From: Membranipora membranacea
Taxonomy: Eukaryota; Bryozoa; Gymnolaemata; Cheilostomatida; Membraniporidae
DNA length: 64,000 nucleotides
Assembly (NCBI GenBank): GCA_914767715.1
Contig: OU612073.1
Span: 24,180,001-24,244,000, forward strand
Direction of reading: 5' to 3'
The notes beneath the pieces are model-generated. The model was not told where the DNA came from. It saw only the letters and a list, made by a program, of their open reading frames with translations, and searched no databases. A program made the translations under genes and the position numbers. Of the stretch, positions 47,626-59,591 are shown piece by piece. Each line of letters opens with the position of its first letter. Within the stretch, counting starts at the first letter, position 1.

Positions 47626-48618
47626 TATTCGATTTTATTTTGTATTGAGTTGCCCCTTGCTGTTAGAGAAGGGGGCAACTCCATACAAAAAGTGTTTTGT
47701 TTAGCTACACAAGTTTGTCAGGCACCTTTGTTTTTAAACTTAAGTTAAACTGTTACCTAAATTTACCAATAACTCATCATTTAGATGCCTTTGCGACATT
47801 TAATTCAGACTTTATTTTAATTAATAATGGCATCAAGTTAAATAGTCATCGTAAAAAATAAACCAAGCTCTATCATACCGTCAAAGTGTCCTGTGCAAAA
47901 GGTTAGAATATGTCAACTCCAAAAAGATGTGGTTGCTCCAAAATAGTATAGAATGATATGCTCCAAAATAGCACAGAGTGATACGCTACTGAGGGCTCTC
48001 CAAAAAGAACTTGATGTTCCCCCGGTTTTATATGCAACAGAGTTCATCACTGTGGATAGGCATGGCCAAAAAAGGGAGATTGCATTTGCCAATTTAATTT
48101 TGAAAATAAAATGCAAATAAACTGGATTCCTCTTGAAAAACGAAGATTGGGTTTTGACTTTGTCTGATAAAAAATGATTCAATTATACATGAATTATACA
48201 AAAACCTTGAACCTCGGAGACGGGATTGCTGACAGATGACAGTAATTTAATTGAGCCTAGTAATGACAAAATTCCCGATTTCGTCAAAATAAAACGGACA
48301 TTGGTTTTTGACTTATTGGGCTGTACTAATAATTAACTTATACATAATGCATCAAAAATTGGAATTTGGATTCTGCTTATTGATTGCTAGTCAACACAAA
48401 TTAAAATATTAAATGGGATGAGCCTTTAAATGTTACATTCCAAGAATTTTAATGAGATTTATGTGTAAAGTGGTTGACGCTGTCTGTTATCAATCGCTGC
48501 CATCTCCTTGTCTTTATTCTCTCTCTCCAAAATCTCCTGAGTCTTAGTTGTGTAAAGCCAAAGTAAGCTGTGAAGTTGTCTTACAATTTAGGCCATACAA
48601 AGTAGGCCTACAAGGAAA
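47626..48618. other. non-coding spacer between gene C and gene D units
   Basis: About 1 kb without a recognised gene and without a counterpart in the D-E spacer. Confidence 0.4.
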
Positions 48619-50698
48619 CCATGTTTACATTTGCTTAAAAATGTCGGCTGATCAAGTTTTCAATGCCCTGGTTGTAAAAGAGCACTGCTTCCATTCATTC
48701 CATAGTGTTTAGTTCTTAAGTCTTTGATTTAACACCTGATTAGGTTCTAAGCCTGTTTTACCAAAGCATAGATAAACAGCAGCTTACTTTTTTATCACTC
48801 TTGACGACAACACAAAATTTATCCTTGTTAGCTTAACTGCCTTGAATGCATTCGAGTACATATGCACCAATCTAATAATACTCATTAATATTGATCTAAT
48901 ATGGCTGCTCATCTGGTCACCTTTACCTGGTTACCTGTTCACTAAAAAGGCTCTGAGAGATCGGTCCTTTCTAGTATCATTTATCACTCGGTGCCTTCTG
49001 AGCCTGTCGTGGACTTAGTTTTATAAGACTAGGTCACTGAGGATATATCTAGGGCTATCCTAAGTTTCAATTTAGGCCATAAATTTTGGCTTTGTTCACC
49101 TTGGGATTTGTAGTAATGCAAAGGGCTCATACCAATTTCTGGTTATGATTAGCAGTATTTACATACCATGTCTCCCAGACAGCAAATAAGTACTGTGAGA
49201 CTTTCAAATTTTCATCCTATCCTTAATACTGATTCTTACTGCTCAGCAATACCAAAATGTTAAAAATCACCCAATTATATCAAAAGTGAGAAGCTATTGC
49301 TCATGTTAAATGATGGAAATTGGGATGCCACTCCTTGCTGTGATGAGAAATCCTTGAGTACATTAAACAATTTGTTTTTTCCACATTTTTTTTACATGTT
49401 GCTAACTGGGCACCTAAGAATGTTGAATGTAAAATGGGCAGGAAACTGGCATTATGCAAAGGACAGTTAGGGGGGGAGGGCACGAAGATGCTTAGCGCCT
49501 TAATGTTTCCCAAAATTCCTTATTAGTATAACAATGTACAGTAAACCAATGGCTTCTATTAGAAAGTTATTATATAATAACTCAATGGCTTCTATACCCA
49601 TAATGCCAGTTAATAGCGAAAGGCAAGCCGCTCTATCCTATATGGTGTGATGCTTTCTCAACAAGAAATCGAACAATATGAATGAATTTTTTATTTTCAT
49701 ATTATGTTTTTGGATTTAGGTCGGTCACATAAGTACAGGGGGCCCATAACAAATAATTACCAAAAATGTCAGTTGATATTGAGTTGTTAATGTCCTTGTT
49801 CAAGGCAGTGCTAACAATAGCCAGTCCGTAATACTGTGGTTGCATTCCTTGATCATTTTTCATGTTTTGAAATTTAATCACTGCAAACATTTACCCGTTG
49901 TGTTTAGTTTTCCGCTACGATTTTGACATGAGTCTGTGCTGAGCCAGGCTGAATATATCATAACTAATATTTAGCTGTCAGCTGAGGGGTTCATGCTCCT
50001 GTCGGTTTTAGGAGCTTAAGTTTTAAAAATTTGGTAAAAATAACAAAAATAAAATAATCTGTGCTTTTACAGGAAAGCTTCATGTTGAACACGGCAGTTT
50101 CGTGTCAATAAAATGTCACATTATTCTTCCAGGATTTCCCAGACCGCCTCTCATTTGACCATTCCTTTAGAGCTAAGCTACAGCATCCCTGCTGTACCCA
50201 TTCAGAGCCTACCCTACCACTTGATCTCTCAATATTACAGCTATGTAGTTGCCAGTGGTGATTTCTAGCTGTATTCAAATTGGGCACATTTTAACTTCAT
50301 GGCCAACAAATGTGGCAGCATTTAATTACCTTTGTTGTTTTAAAAAAATATTATAGGCATTCACCCGATTGTGTTTAGTTTTGATATTTGATTTAAACCT
50401 GGGTCGGTTCTAAGAAATGCTGACTATAGCATAAAAAGACATCAGTTTCATTTTTTCCTGTTTATAGTTATTGAAAACTAAATAATTTAGCCTTAGTCCC
50501 GACAAAGCCCTTACTTTAACAGATTATACGGCACGGAGAATGACCCCTCTCCCCCTTGTCACATTAACTTTGATTGTCCTGGTCTAAGATTGAATATTGT
50601 ATCATGAAATATAATATATCGCCAGTCTGGCCCAAGCGTTATTATTGGATTGTAAGCAGTCTTTATCTAAAGCTACCGGGAGGAACCAACCATTAACA

Positions 50699-52593
50699 AG
50701 TAAGTGCAAAGACACACTATTCATTTCTGTAAATTGTTTTTTAAACTTTGAAATGTCTGTCTCTGTAGTCATTTATATTTCAAAATTGAAATACTGATAT
50801 CATTTGCATCAACTGGAGTTATTCATTAGCAAAATAAATATGTAATATATATAAAAGCGACTCAATTGTTGATCATGCTGGCTTCCTATTCTAGACAGGA
50901 TTGCACATTTCTTTGGTTATAAACTTTTGGTCAGATTTGCAAATGATTTGTGTTTCAGTGGCTGTCGTGCAAAACACAACAGTTGTCGTCGTGCAAGGTG
51001 ATCAAGGTGGTTATAAGAAAGCTCCTCAAGATGTGAGAGACTGGAATACTGGAATATTTGAATGCTTTTTGGACTGCAGATCTTGTAAGCCAACAATAAT
51101 AACACACCTTTGGGTATTCTGCGAAAAACCAAATAGCCTGCAGATTTATTTTACAATTTCTCTCTCTCTCTTTATACATATAAATAAAATGTATTCCCAA
51201 GAGGAGCAAATATCAGCTAGAGTTTAATTTAGCTAGTTTGAGATGACTTGATGTTATCACTAGTCCCTATTAGAGCTTGCTAAGGTGGTAGATCATAAAA
51301 AGTAAAGAGGATCAGGGAATGTTAGATGGCTTAAAATATATACTGGCTTGAGTGCGGTTTTATAATTATTTGACTGCTTTGAATAGCTAGTTGTCTCGTC
51401 ATCTGTTTTTTTGGCCAATATATATATATTATATTCCATAAATATTGTGTGTAAACATATATGTATATATACATAATATTTAAGGTATATTATATCATAT
51501 TTATTATATTTATAATTAATTTGAAAGTAATATAACGTAATTGACATTGATCATGAACTTTTCCATTAATGTTGAAGGTTTGTGTGGATACTTCTGCTTA
51601 CCGTGCCTAGCATGCTCAGTCGCCTCCAGACTCGGAGAGAACGGATGCTGTGTCGGATGCTGCTTAGCTCCAGTTACCTGGATGGCTATGAGGACCAAAC
51701 TGAGGACCATGTATGGAATCAATGTAAGTTCTCTTATATTTCAGCCGATTTAGGGGTGGGGACACAGACTCTGAGGCTATAGAAGCAGACTTAGGGATAG
51801 GGACACAGATCTTGAGGCTATAGAATCAGATTTAGGGGTGGAACACAAGTCCTGAGGCTATAGATGCAGATTTATGGGTGGGGACACAGATTCTGAGGCT
51901 ATAGCAGCAGATTTAGGGCTGAAGGACACAGATGCTGAGGCTATAGAAGCGTTCATGTTATTTGGGTATCCTGTTTCAATCGCAATCTCAACAGTGAGAG
52001 TGCAAAATAAAGTTAATTTAAGTTAGTTTTACTCCAAAGCGTGCGTCATAAGAGTCAAGCTAAAAAAGTGAATCTATGTTATCTCAAAAACATGACAATA
52101 GGATGGTTTCACCGAGTTTCAACTCATACAATCTTTGGACAAACTGTTTGGCTACCTCTGTTTATCATGTCAAGATTTCGCAATAACATTTATAATAAAA
52201 TGATAGGCCTAACAAGACCTAGATCACAGAATGCATTGGCTACATACCAACTAAGATTCAGCACTTGGAAAAAAGCCATCCTACCATCAGAAGTAGGAGG
52301 TGGCACAGTTGGTTAGAGTGCAGGTGCTTCAGGGCGCAAGTTGGCCTCAAGGTGTGCTCCTATTTGCCTACAAACAGTACAATCTGCAACTGCAGCCAAC
52401 TCTCAATACATCTGCTTCGGGATGTGGCGTGTGATAAGACCCCCTGATTTGAACTTAGCCTATTATGTATTTTACCTGCTCTGCTGTGGCTTTATTTTAG
52501 GGCAATATATGTTTTGATTACTGTGCAATTGACTGCTGCCCTAACTGTGCCATGTGCCAGATGGACAGGGAGCTGAGCGATGTCGGGCTTTAA
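50699..52593 (+). CDS. PLAC8-family cysteine-rich protein, gene D (split start codon)
   Basis: A 5' UTR exon ends ..CATTAACAA at 50699, followed by GTAAGTG. Coding exons: 50959-51084, 51578-51723, 52501-52593 (TAA). The first begins TG-GCT-GTC after TTTCAG, so the A from the UTR exon completes ATG. The product is about 121 residues: a Val/Gln-rich lead (AVVQNTTVVVVQGDQGG), then WNTGIFECFLDCRSC, CLPCLACSVASRLGENGCC, RTKLRTMYGIN and CFDYCAIDCCPNCAMCQMDRELSDVGL. The PLAC8 domain is complete and nearly identical to gene C in exons 2 and 3. Candidate poly(A) signal AATAAA at about 52983. The ATG in the readthrough frame upstream (50901) is intronic and was rejected because the paralogues share the acceptor. 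Function unknown. Confidence 0.9.
51747..51952. repeat. 41-bp intronic minisatellite, 5 copies (gene D)
   Basis: Units begin at 51747, 51788, 51829, 51869 and 51910, each ending ..gaggctatag.. It sits immediately after exon 2, at the same place as the two-unit version in gene C. Confidence 0.92.
52296..52445 (+). mobile_element. tRNA-derived SINE, copy in gene D
   Basis: Same element and same position (intron 2) as 45907-46055 in gene C; inherited by duplication. Confidence 0.7.
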
Positions 52594-53095
52594 ACTATTC
52601 TCCAACTATCTCATCCACTTCAGGACCAAGGCTCACAGGCTCACAAGCAGGACACACTACTTGGCTGCGCTCAGAAGATTTTTTTTCTCAAATCTGAGGT
52701 CTTTGACTGTGAATCTTCTTTGAAGACCTCTCTGTGACCATGTTTGCAGTGGATTTAGATACAAGATATTAGTAATTCGATATAAACGATATGACTTTTT
52801 TTTCGAACATTTAAATGAACTAAGCATTAAATATTTATATATGCCGTTGTCTGTTGAACATTTAGTGTGAGATATTGAGCCATTAGGAATCTGGTCTTTC
52901 TCTGCTATAGCCTGCGACATTTGAATGTCTATTTTCTGTGTCTAACATAATGATGCTCAAATATTTTTCTTGAAAGAATACACAAATAAATCCACCTCTT
53001 TTTTCCTCATTACAAGTATAAGCTCTCATATGTGAGAAGTGATCACTTATGTGTGCACTTCGGCATGATAATAAAAAGAAGGACTTCCAATGGGG

Positions 53096-53226
53096 GATTA
53101 GTCTAGACTAAGTTTGGTCCATTTGCTTGCAATCTGAGTTGCTCCTGATCCACTGGTCATGGCGTGACAAGTGGAAGGGAGCAACAGGAATGCAGGCAAT
53201 TGGATTAAACTTGTTCTAGATTAGTC
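53096..53226. mobile_element. MITE with 8-bp target duplication GATTAGTC
   Basis: The direct repeats at 53096-53103 and 53219-53226 flank a 115-bp body whose ends are imperfect inverted repeats (tctagac-aagttt.. versus its complement near 53200-53218, and gttgctcc/ggagcaac inside). The gene C flank near 47125-47150 shows the uninterrupted site. Confidence 0.82.
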
Positions 53227-53356
53227 CAAAGATAATTATCAATATGCACATGGAAGGGATAAGACACAGGTGGATATAAATTACCACACACTGGCCTCCT
53301 GCCCCCTCCCCCACTGCCCCCTCTGTCCTGCCCCCCTCTCCTGCCCCTTTCCCCTT

Positions 53357-55870
53357 CCATGTTTAAAATTGCTTAACAAGTCGGCTGATCGAGCTTTCAA
53401 TGCCCTGGTTCAAAGTTGGTTATATTGTTTTTAAAAAAGCACTGCTGCCATTCATTCAATAGTGTATAGTTGTTTAGGTCTTTGATTTAACACTTGAGTA
53501 GGTTCTAAGACAGTTTTACAAAAACATAGATACACAGCAGCTTACATTTTTATCACTCTTGACGACAACAAAAAAGCTTAGCCTTTAAGATTACTCAGTG
53601 CTTTTCGAGCCTCTCGTTGACTTAGTCTTATGTGACTAGCTCATTGAGAGTGTATCTAGGGCCATCCTTATTTTCAATTTAAGATGTAAATTTGCTCCTT
53701 GCTTATCTTTGGATATGTAATAATGCAAATGCTGATTTCTGGTTATGGTTAGCAATGTTTACATACGTAGGGCTTAGTTAGGGCTATGTCCCTCTGACAG
53801 CAAATAGGTCCTGTGAGGATTTAAAATTAAAAATAAAGATGCTTACTGCACAGCGATACCTTACTGTTTTTAGAAAATCACACAATTATATTAAAAGTGA
53901 GAAGTTATTGCTCATGTTAAATAATGGAATGGCACTACTTCAAGTTTAGCCAAGTAATAAACAAATATATCCAGTGGCAGATAAACCCAAATAAATTTAT
54001 TAAACTGGCACAGCAAACTGTGATGTGGAATCCCTAATTAATCAATTTGCACGAAGAGGACTTTTGCCTTAATGTTTTCCAAACGTCCACGTTAGTATAA
54101 CAGGTACAGTATACCAGCGGCCTCTATTCTGATTACCCATGGTACCCATAATTACCCATGGTACCGGTTAACAGCGAAAGGCACGCTTATATGTTGTGAT
54201 GCTTGCTGTTTGTTTAGTCAACAGGAAATTGCACAATATCAATGAAGTTTTTTATTTTCATATTATATGGTTGGATCGCTCACATAAGTACAGGTGGCCC
54301 ATAACAATAAATTAATCAAAAATTCAAGTTGATATTGAGTGTTTTATTCCTTGTTCAAGGTTGGGTTAACAATAGCCTGTCTACTGCATTCTTTGATCAT
54401 TTTTTATGTTTTGAAAATTGATTACTGCTAACATTCATCCATTATGTTTAGTTTACGGCTGATTATAACATAATTAATATATAGCTGTTGGCAAAGGGGT
54501 CCTGCTAGGAGCACAAGTTTTAAAAACCCGGTAAAAATAACAATAATAAAATGATCAGTGCTTTTACAGGAAAGCTTCATGTTGAACACGGCAGTTTTGT
54601 GTCAATAAAGTGTCACCTTATTATTCATCCAGGATATCTCAGACCGCCTCTCATTTGACCATTCCCTCAGAGCTAAGCTACAGCATCCCTGCTGTACCCA
54701 TTCAGAGCCTACCCTACCACTTGATCTCTCAATATTACAGCTATGTAGTTGCCAGTGGTGATTTCTAGTTGTATTCAAATTGGGCACATTTTAACTTCAT
54801 GGCCAACAAATGTGGCAGCATTTAATTACCTTTGTTGTTTTAAAAAAATATTATAGGCATTCACCCGATTGTGTTTAGTTTTGATATTTGATTTAAGCCT
54901 GGGTCGGTTCTAAGAAATGCTTACTATAGCATAAAAAGACATCAGTTTCATTTTTTCCTGTTTATAGTTATTGAAAACTAAATAATTTAGCCTTAGTCCC
55001 GACAAAGCCCTTACTTTAACAGATTATACGGCACGGAGAACGACCCCCTCTCCCCCTTGTCACATTAACTTTGAATGTCCTGGTGTAAGATTGAATATTG
55101 TATCATGAAATATAATATATCGCCAGTCTGGCCCAAGCGTTATTATTGGATTGTAAGCAGTCTTTATCTAAAGCTACCGGGAGGAACCAACCATTAACTA
55201 GTAAGTGCAAAGACAGACTATTCATTTCTGTAAATTGTTTTTTAAAAACTTTGAAATGTCTGTCTCTCTGATGAAATATTATTACTATTTGTATCAACTG
55301 GACTGGTTCTCTACCAGAATAATACAAAATGATAATACGTATATACATAAATATATAAATATATATAAACAAGCTTCTGTAGTTAATCATGCTGGTATCC
55401 TACTTTTTGTTCAATCTAGAGAGGATTGCACATTTATTTAGGTTATAAACTTTTGGTGAGATTTGCGAATGATTTGTGTTTCAGTGGATGTCGTACAAAA
55501 CACAACAGTTGTCGTCGTGCAAGGCGATCAAGGTGGTCCAGCTCCTCAAAATGTGAGAATATGGAGTACGGGACTATTTGATTGCTGTGCAGACTGCACA
55601 ACATGTAAGCCAACAATAACAACACACCTCTGTGTATTCTGAGAGAAATCAATTAACCTGCAGAAAAATCATTCACCAAGACACGGGGAGGTTGGGATAA
55701 CCCTTCCACCCTCCCTGGTATGCTGTGTTCTCTCTTTATACATATAAATATGTATTACCAAGAGGAGCAAATATCAGCTAGAGTTTAATTTAGCTAGTTT
55801 GAGATGACTTGATGTTATCACTAGTCCCTATTAGAGCTTGCTAAGGTGGTAGATCATAAAAAGTAAAGAG
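53357..55870 (+). repeat. tandem-duplication unit carrying gene E, partner of 48619-51300
   Basis: Collinear with the gene D unit from ccatgttta to catcataaaaagtaaagagg-like sequence in intron 1. The block 54640-55200 matches 50145-50699 with very few differences. Confidence 0.85.
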
Positions 55871-56413
55871 GATCAGTAAGTGTTAGATACTTATAAATTT
55901 AGCTATTTTAAGCATGTGCAAAATGTGCATATATATGTGAATGTTACTTTATTATGCCTGAATGACATGACATGGATCTTACATTTTTTATGAAGGTCTG
56001 TGTGGATGCTTCTGTCTGCCGTGCCTAGCATGTTCGGTCGCCTCCAGACTCGGAGAGAACGGATTCTTGGTCGGATGCTGCTTATCTCCGTGTTCGTGGG
56101 TGGCTATGAGGACCAAGCTGAGGACCATGTATGGGATCAGGGTGAGTACAAACTAATATCATCTGGTAACAACATTTCAGTTTCATTTCACCGACGATAT
56201 GAAGTATTAGTTAAAAGTTATGGTAATGTCGCAATTGGAAAGAAAAAAAGTGAAGAAACAAATATATGTGTCATTCAAAGTTGTTGAAAGTACTTATCTT
56301 GTATTTATGTATTCCAGGGGAGCATATGTAACGATTACATAGTAGCAATGTGTATCGACCCTACGTGTGCCATGTGCCAAATGGACAGAGAGCTGAACAA
56401 CATTGGCCTATGA
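55200..56413 (+). CDS. PLAC8-family cysteine-rich protein, gene E (split start codon)
   Basis: A 5' UTR exon ends ..CATTAACTA at 55200 before GTAAGTG. Coding exons: 55485-55604, 55996-56141 and 56318-56413 (TGA). The first begins TG-GAT-GTC after TTTCAG; the A of the UTR exon makes ATG. The product is about 120 residues: DVVQNTTVVVVQGDQGGPAP, WSTGLFDCCADCTTC, CLPCLACSVASRLGENGFL, SPCSWVAMRTKLRTMYGIR and a last exon with CNDYIVAMCIDPTCAMCQMD. Compared with C and D it has lost Cys pairs (GFL for GCC; DYI for DYC) and carries one extra residue in the last exon, so metal or disulphide chemistry may differ. Intron 2 is only 176 bp. AATAAA at 56580-56585 is a likely poly(A) signal. Confidence 0.9.
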
Positions 56414-59399
56414 GTCGTCTTCCATCTCATACCCGTATGTGTCCCGTCTCAACTGGATGGATGTATGAGAAATTTGAATCGCTTTAAATTTGTTGCCTTT
56501 GATTTAATTTTAAAGTAGCTGATGTTAACTGTTTGCTGATTTTTTGAGTATTTTCTCAGATTAAAAATGGACTAAAAACAATAAAGCCTCTTACTACAGT
56601 CTTCTTATGCGTTTATTTTGTTCTGCTTGAATTGATTATTTAGTATGAATTGCTATCGAGGGCTTTTCATCATTAATGCTTTTTTATAAAACAACAACAA
56701 ATCTCAGCAGTTGTTAGCTGTCTATGAATAACTATGTGCACTTGTTTCTGTGCAGTAGATCTTTATTAAAAAGCTTTCAGGATGATATCTTCAAGCTCCC
56801 AGGCTAGTATCACAGAGTAAGGATATACTTACTCTGCGCTAGTATCAAGGATAGGATTGCCAGACTTTCTTTTGACACATAATGTGATCAATACGTACCT
56901 ACTAAATGGTGTTATCTGGTAATACGATGTAACACATTGTATAATTGTATCATTGAGTTACGAGCCAGGCAGCGGGCAGCAGTGAAGTTATAAGGGCTGA
57001 CCAGATTTCTATCTCAGGAGAGTCTGATCAAATCACTTCATAAATAAAACAATAATAAGATTTGGGAACACCCCCCCCCCCCCTTCCCACCAACAAAGCC
57101 AGCCTTTACCCTGAGCACCCTCCCTCCTAATTCTTATAATTTTATATGATGTCATTTTGCAATAATTTACGAGAAAAAAATCCTCATTGGAGAATGGATG
57201 ATAAAGCCGAGAATTATGTTAATTTACCTTCACCCCTCAAAAATATTGCTGTCTCTCTAGCTGGCATTCACGGAGGTTATATATCAAGACACTAAGATAG
57301 TATATCTGAATGTCACAATGCTGATAGGTTAAGAAAGCTTAGAAAAGAAAAGAAGGGCCACGAGCGTCACCTCATGAAGAACCAAGTTCAAAACCTGACG
57401 ACAGCAAATACAATTATGCAGCTAACTACTATCAAAGGACGGACGACAAAACATTATGCTCATCCTTCTTCGTATCCCATCATAATTTTAAGGTTATAAG
57501 TTACAAACCTACAGAATATTACTATTATATTTGGTTTATTAGGCTGTAAGTTTGTTTGGTAGCACGTTCAAACATATTTTTTGCTTGTTACTTTATTTTT
57601 TTAATACATATGTACATGTATGATGGGTGTTTAAATTGAATGTTGTAATGAGTTGTGAGAAACTCTCAACTGATCATCGTTATTCTGGAACTTGGAAGGA
57701 TAACCTAGCTATCTTCACAAATTGGCAGGTTGTGTCATGTCAATTCTGTTACTGCACTGTGTAGGTTTCAGGTTGTCCCCCTCCCTAGACATAGGAACAT
57801 AACTCCTTCTACCTTTTGCATAATTCAATGAATCGATGATTGATGAATATTCCTGAATGCTCAAACTATATTATCTATTATCTTCACTCTTCAACAAAAA
57901 CATTTATTTTTTTGACACCAAGTAATAGAATGATGGTTTCAGATGAATTTGTTTTCACGAATTATTGATTGTGCCAAATTATCAAAGTTACAATGAAAAT
58001 GAAATGTTCTGAAAATAGATGTCGATGCACAAAATATCGAGACACAACCCCTCGAAAATAAATTTATCCTAAAGTCTTATATATCAATATCCCACTGATA
58101 CAAGGCAACATGTCCTCACAGTCATGGTGGTGGAAATTGTGTTACTTGGAAGGCGATGCGATCAACTCACTATATTTTTGTTGTTATGGCAATAAATTAG
58201 TTAGTAAGTTAATCTTCTGCTCCTTCCCTTGTGCGTCTTGGTTCTCCGAGTGTCATTAATATAATATAACTCCTCATTTCTTTCTTGCTTACAAGTACAG
58301 TGTTGAAGGTGAGTTATTTTACCGGATCCAAATGACAAAGCGAGCCACTGACTTGTATGTATTTATTCATAATGCTCTATTCATAATCTTAAGTTTGTAA
58401 TGCAAAATATCCTTGAAATTGTGTGACCATGTTACAATGTGCAGATAACTTTGTCATCAGTTCAAACAATATCTGCTAAACATAAATAGTGTGACATTGA
58501 GACAGGTCGTAGTAGATAATGTGATCCTAGTGACATTTATACCGGACCGTAAAAGTAATCAGCCAAAGATATCTTGGTCAGATTGATTTTTTGAAATTGA
58601 AACAAAGATAAAGGAACATGAATAAAACATAACTTAGATTAGCTGTGACACTTGTATTGCTGGGATCAACTACAAAAAAACCACCCTAAATGTCAGATCC
58701 CAATCATGCCATATACAGCTAGTCCTCCCCCTGCTTAGTAAGGCCTCGTAAGTAATGATGTATAAACATAAATAATGGTCTCTTGATACAGCATAGCCTG
58801 TGCTATAGATTCAGAGATATGAGCAGCAATCCACACATTAAAAGATTGTTAAAGCACTTAAAAAATATTTCGAGGTTGCATTAAAGAACACAGTTACCTA
58901 TTGCCCTAAGCTAGCACCCTCAAATACAAGATCTCTAACACTCAAAAAGTTGAAATGTGAAGCATCCCAAATGTATGCATGTTTCTGTAGATCTTTCATC
59001 AAAAGTTGAGTTTTTCAAAATGATGATGAGATGATATAACATTTCCCGACGTGAGTGTGTGAACCAGCCTTGATTTGCCAAATCTCAAGCTGTGTTTACG
59101 CTCACAATTATAATTGCCAACAACTCATCCAACGATTTAGATTGAGGTACCATCGAACACACCATCTATTATAGCATGGTGACAATGTCACCAAGAACCG
59201 ATAGATTGGTGTGTCCAATGCAAGCTTACAAATGATCAATCAAACTCGTTGAATGAGCAGTCACCCAATTGATCGTCAGTGTAAATGCACCTCCACAATT
59301 ATCAATTAATGAAAAATTAAAAAATTTTCATCATGTCTAAACTCAGAAACTTAGATAGTTGCAGTATTTTAATTGTTTTAATACTATTGGAGACAAACA
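56414..59399. other. non-coding stretch downstream of gene E
   Basis: About 3 kb with no recognised exon. It contains the gene E 3' UTR and poly(A) signal (56580) and a 13-base poly-C run at 57071-57083. Confidence 0.45.
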
Positions 59400-59591
59400 G
59401 TTTTTTGTTTTTTGTTTTTTTGTTCTCTGTTTATTGTCTAAGTAATTAAAATTTAGTAGGTGAGACTGAAAATGAAAAACAATAAAAAAACAAAAGGAGT
59501 GCCAGATAGTCCGAGACTAGAGTTGGAGCAATCCTGTTCCAGAAGTCCATCCTCCATGCGACCGACGCAGACCACCGCAGGTCCAGGCCCC

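Larger units (their letters stand above)
48619..53356 (+). repeat. tandem-duplication unit carrying PLAC8 gene D
   Basis: The unit starts at ccatgtttacatttgctta (48619) and the next one starts at ccatgttta at 53357, so the period is about 4.74 kb. Upstream, exon 1 and intron 1 match the gene E unit; exon 2 to the C-rich tract match gene C (45260-47355). The array seems to have grown by unequal exchange. Confidence 0.8.

Noticed and set aside
50105-54787. Antisense 60-codon ORF conserved between D and E units (50105-50287, 54602-54787)
   Set aside because: The whole surrounding block is nearly identical, so conservation of this frame carries no weight; no family was recognised.
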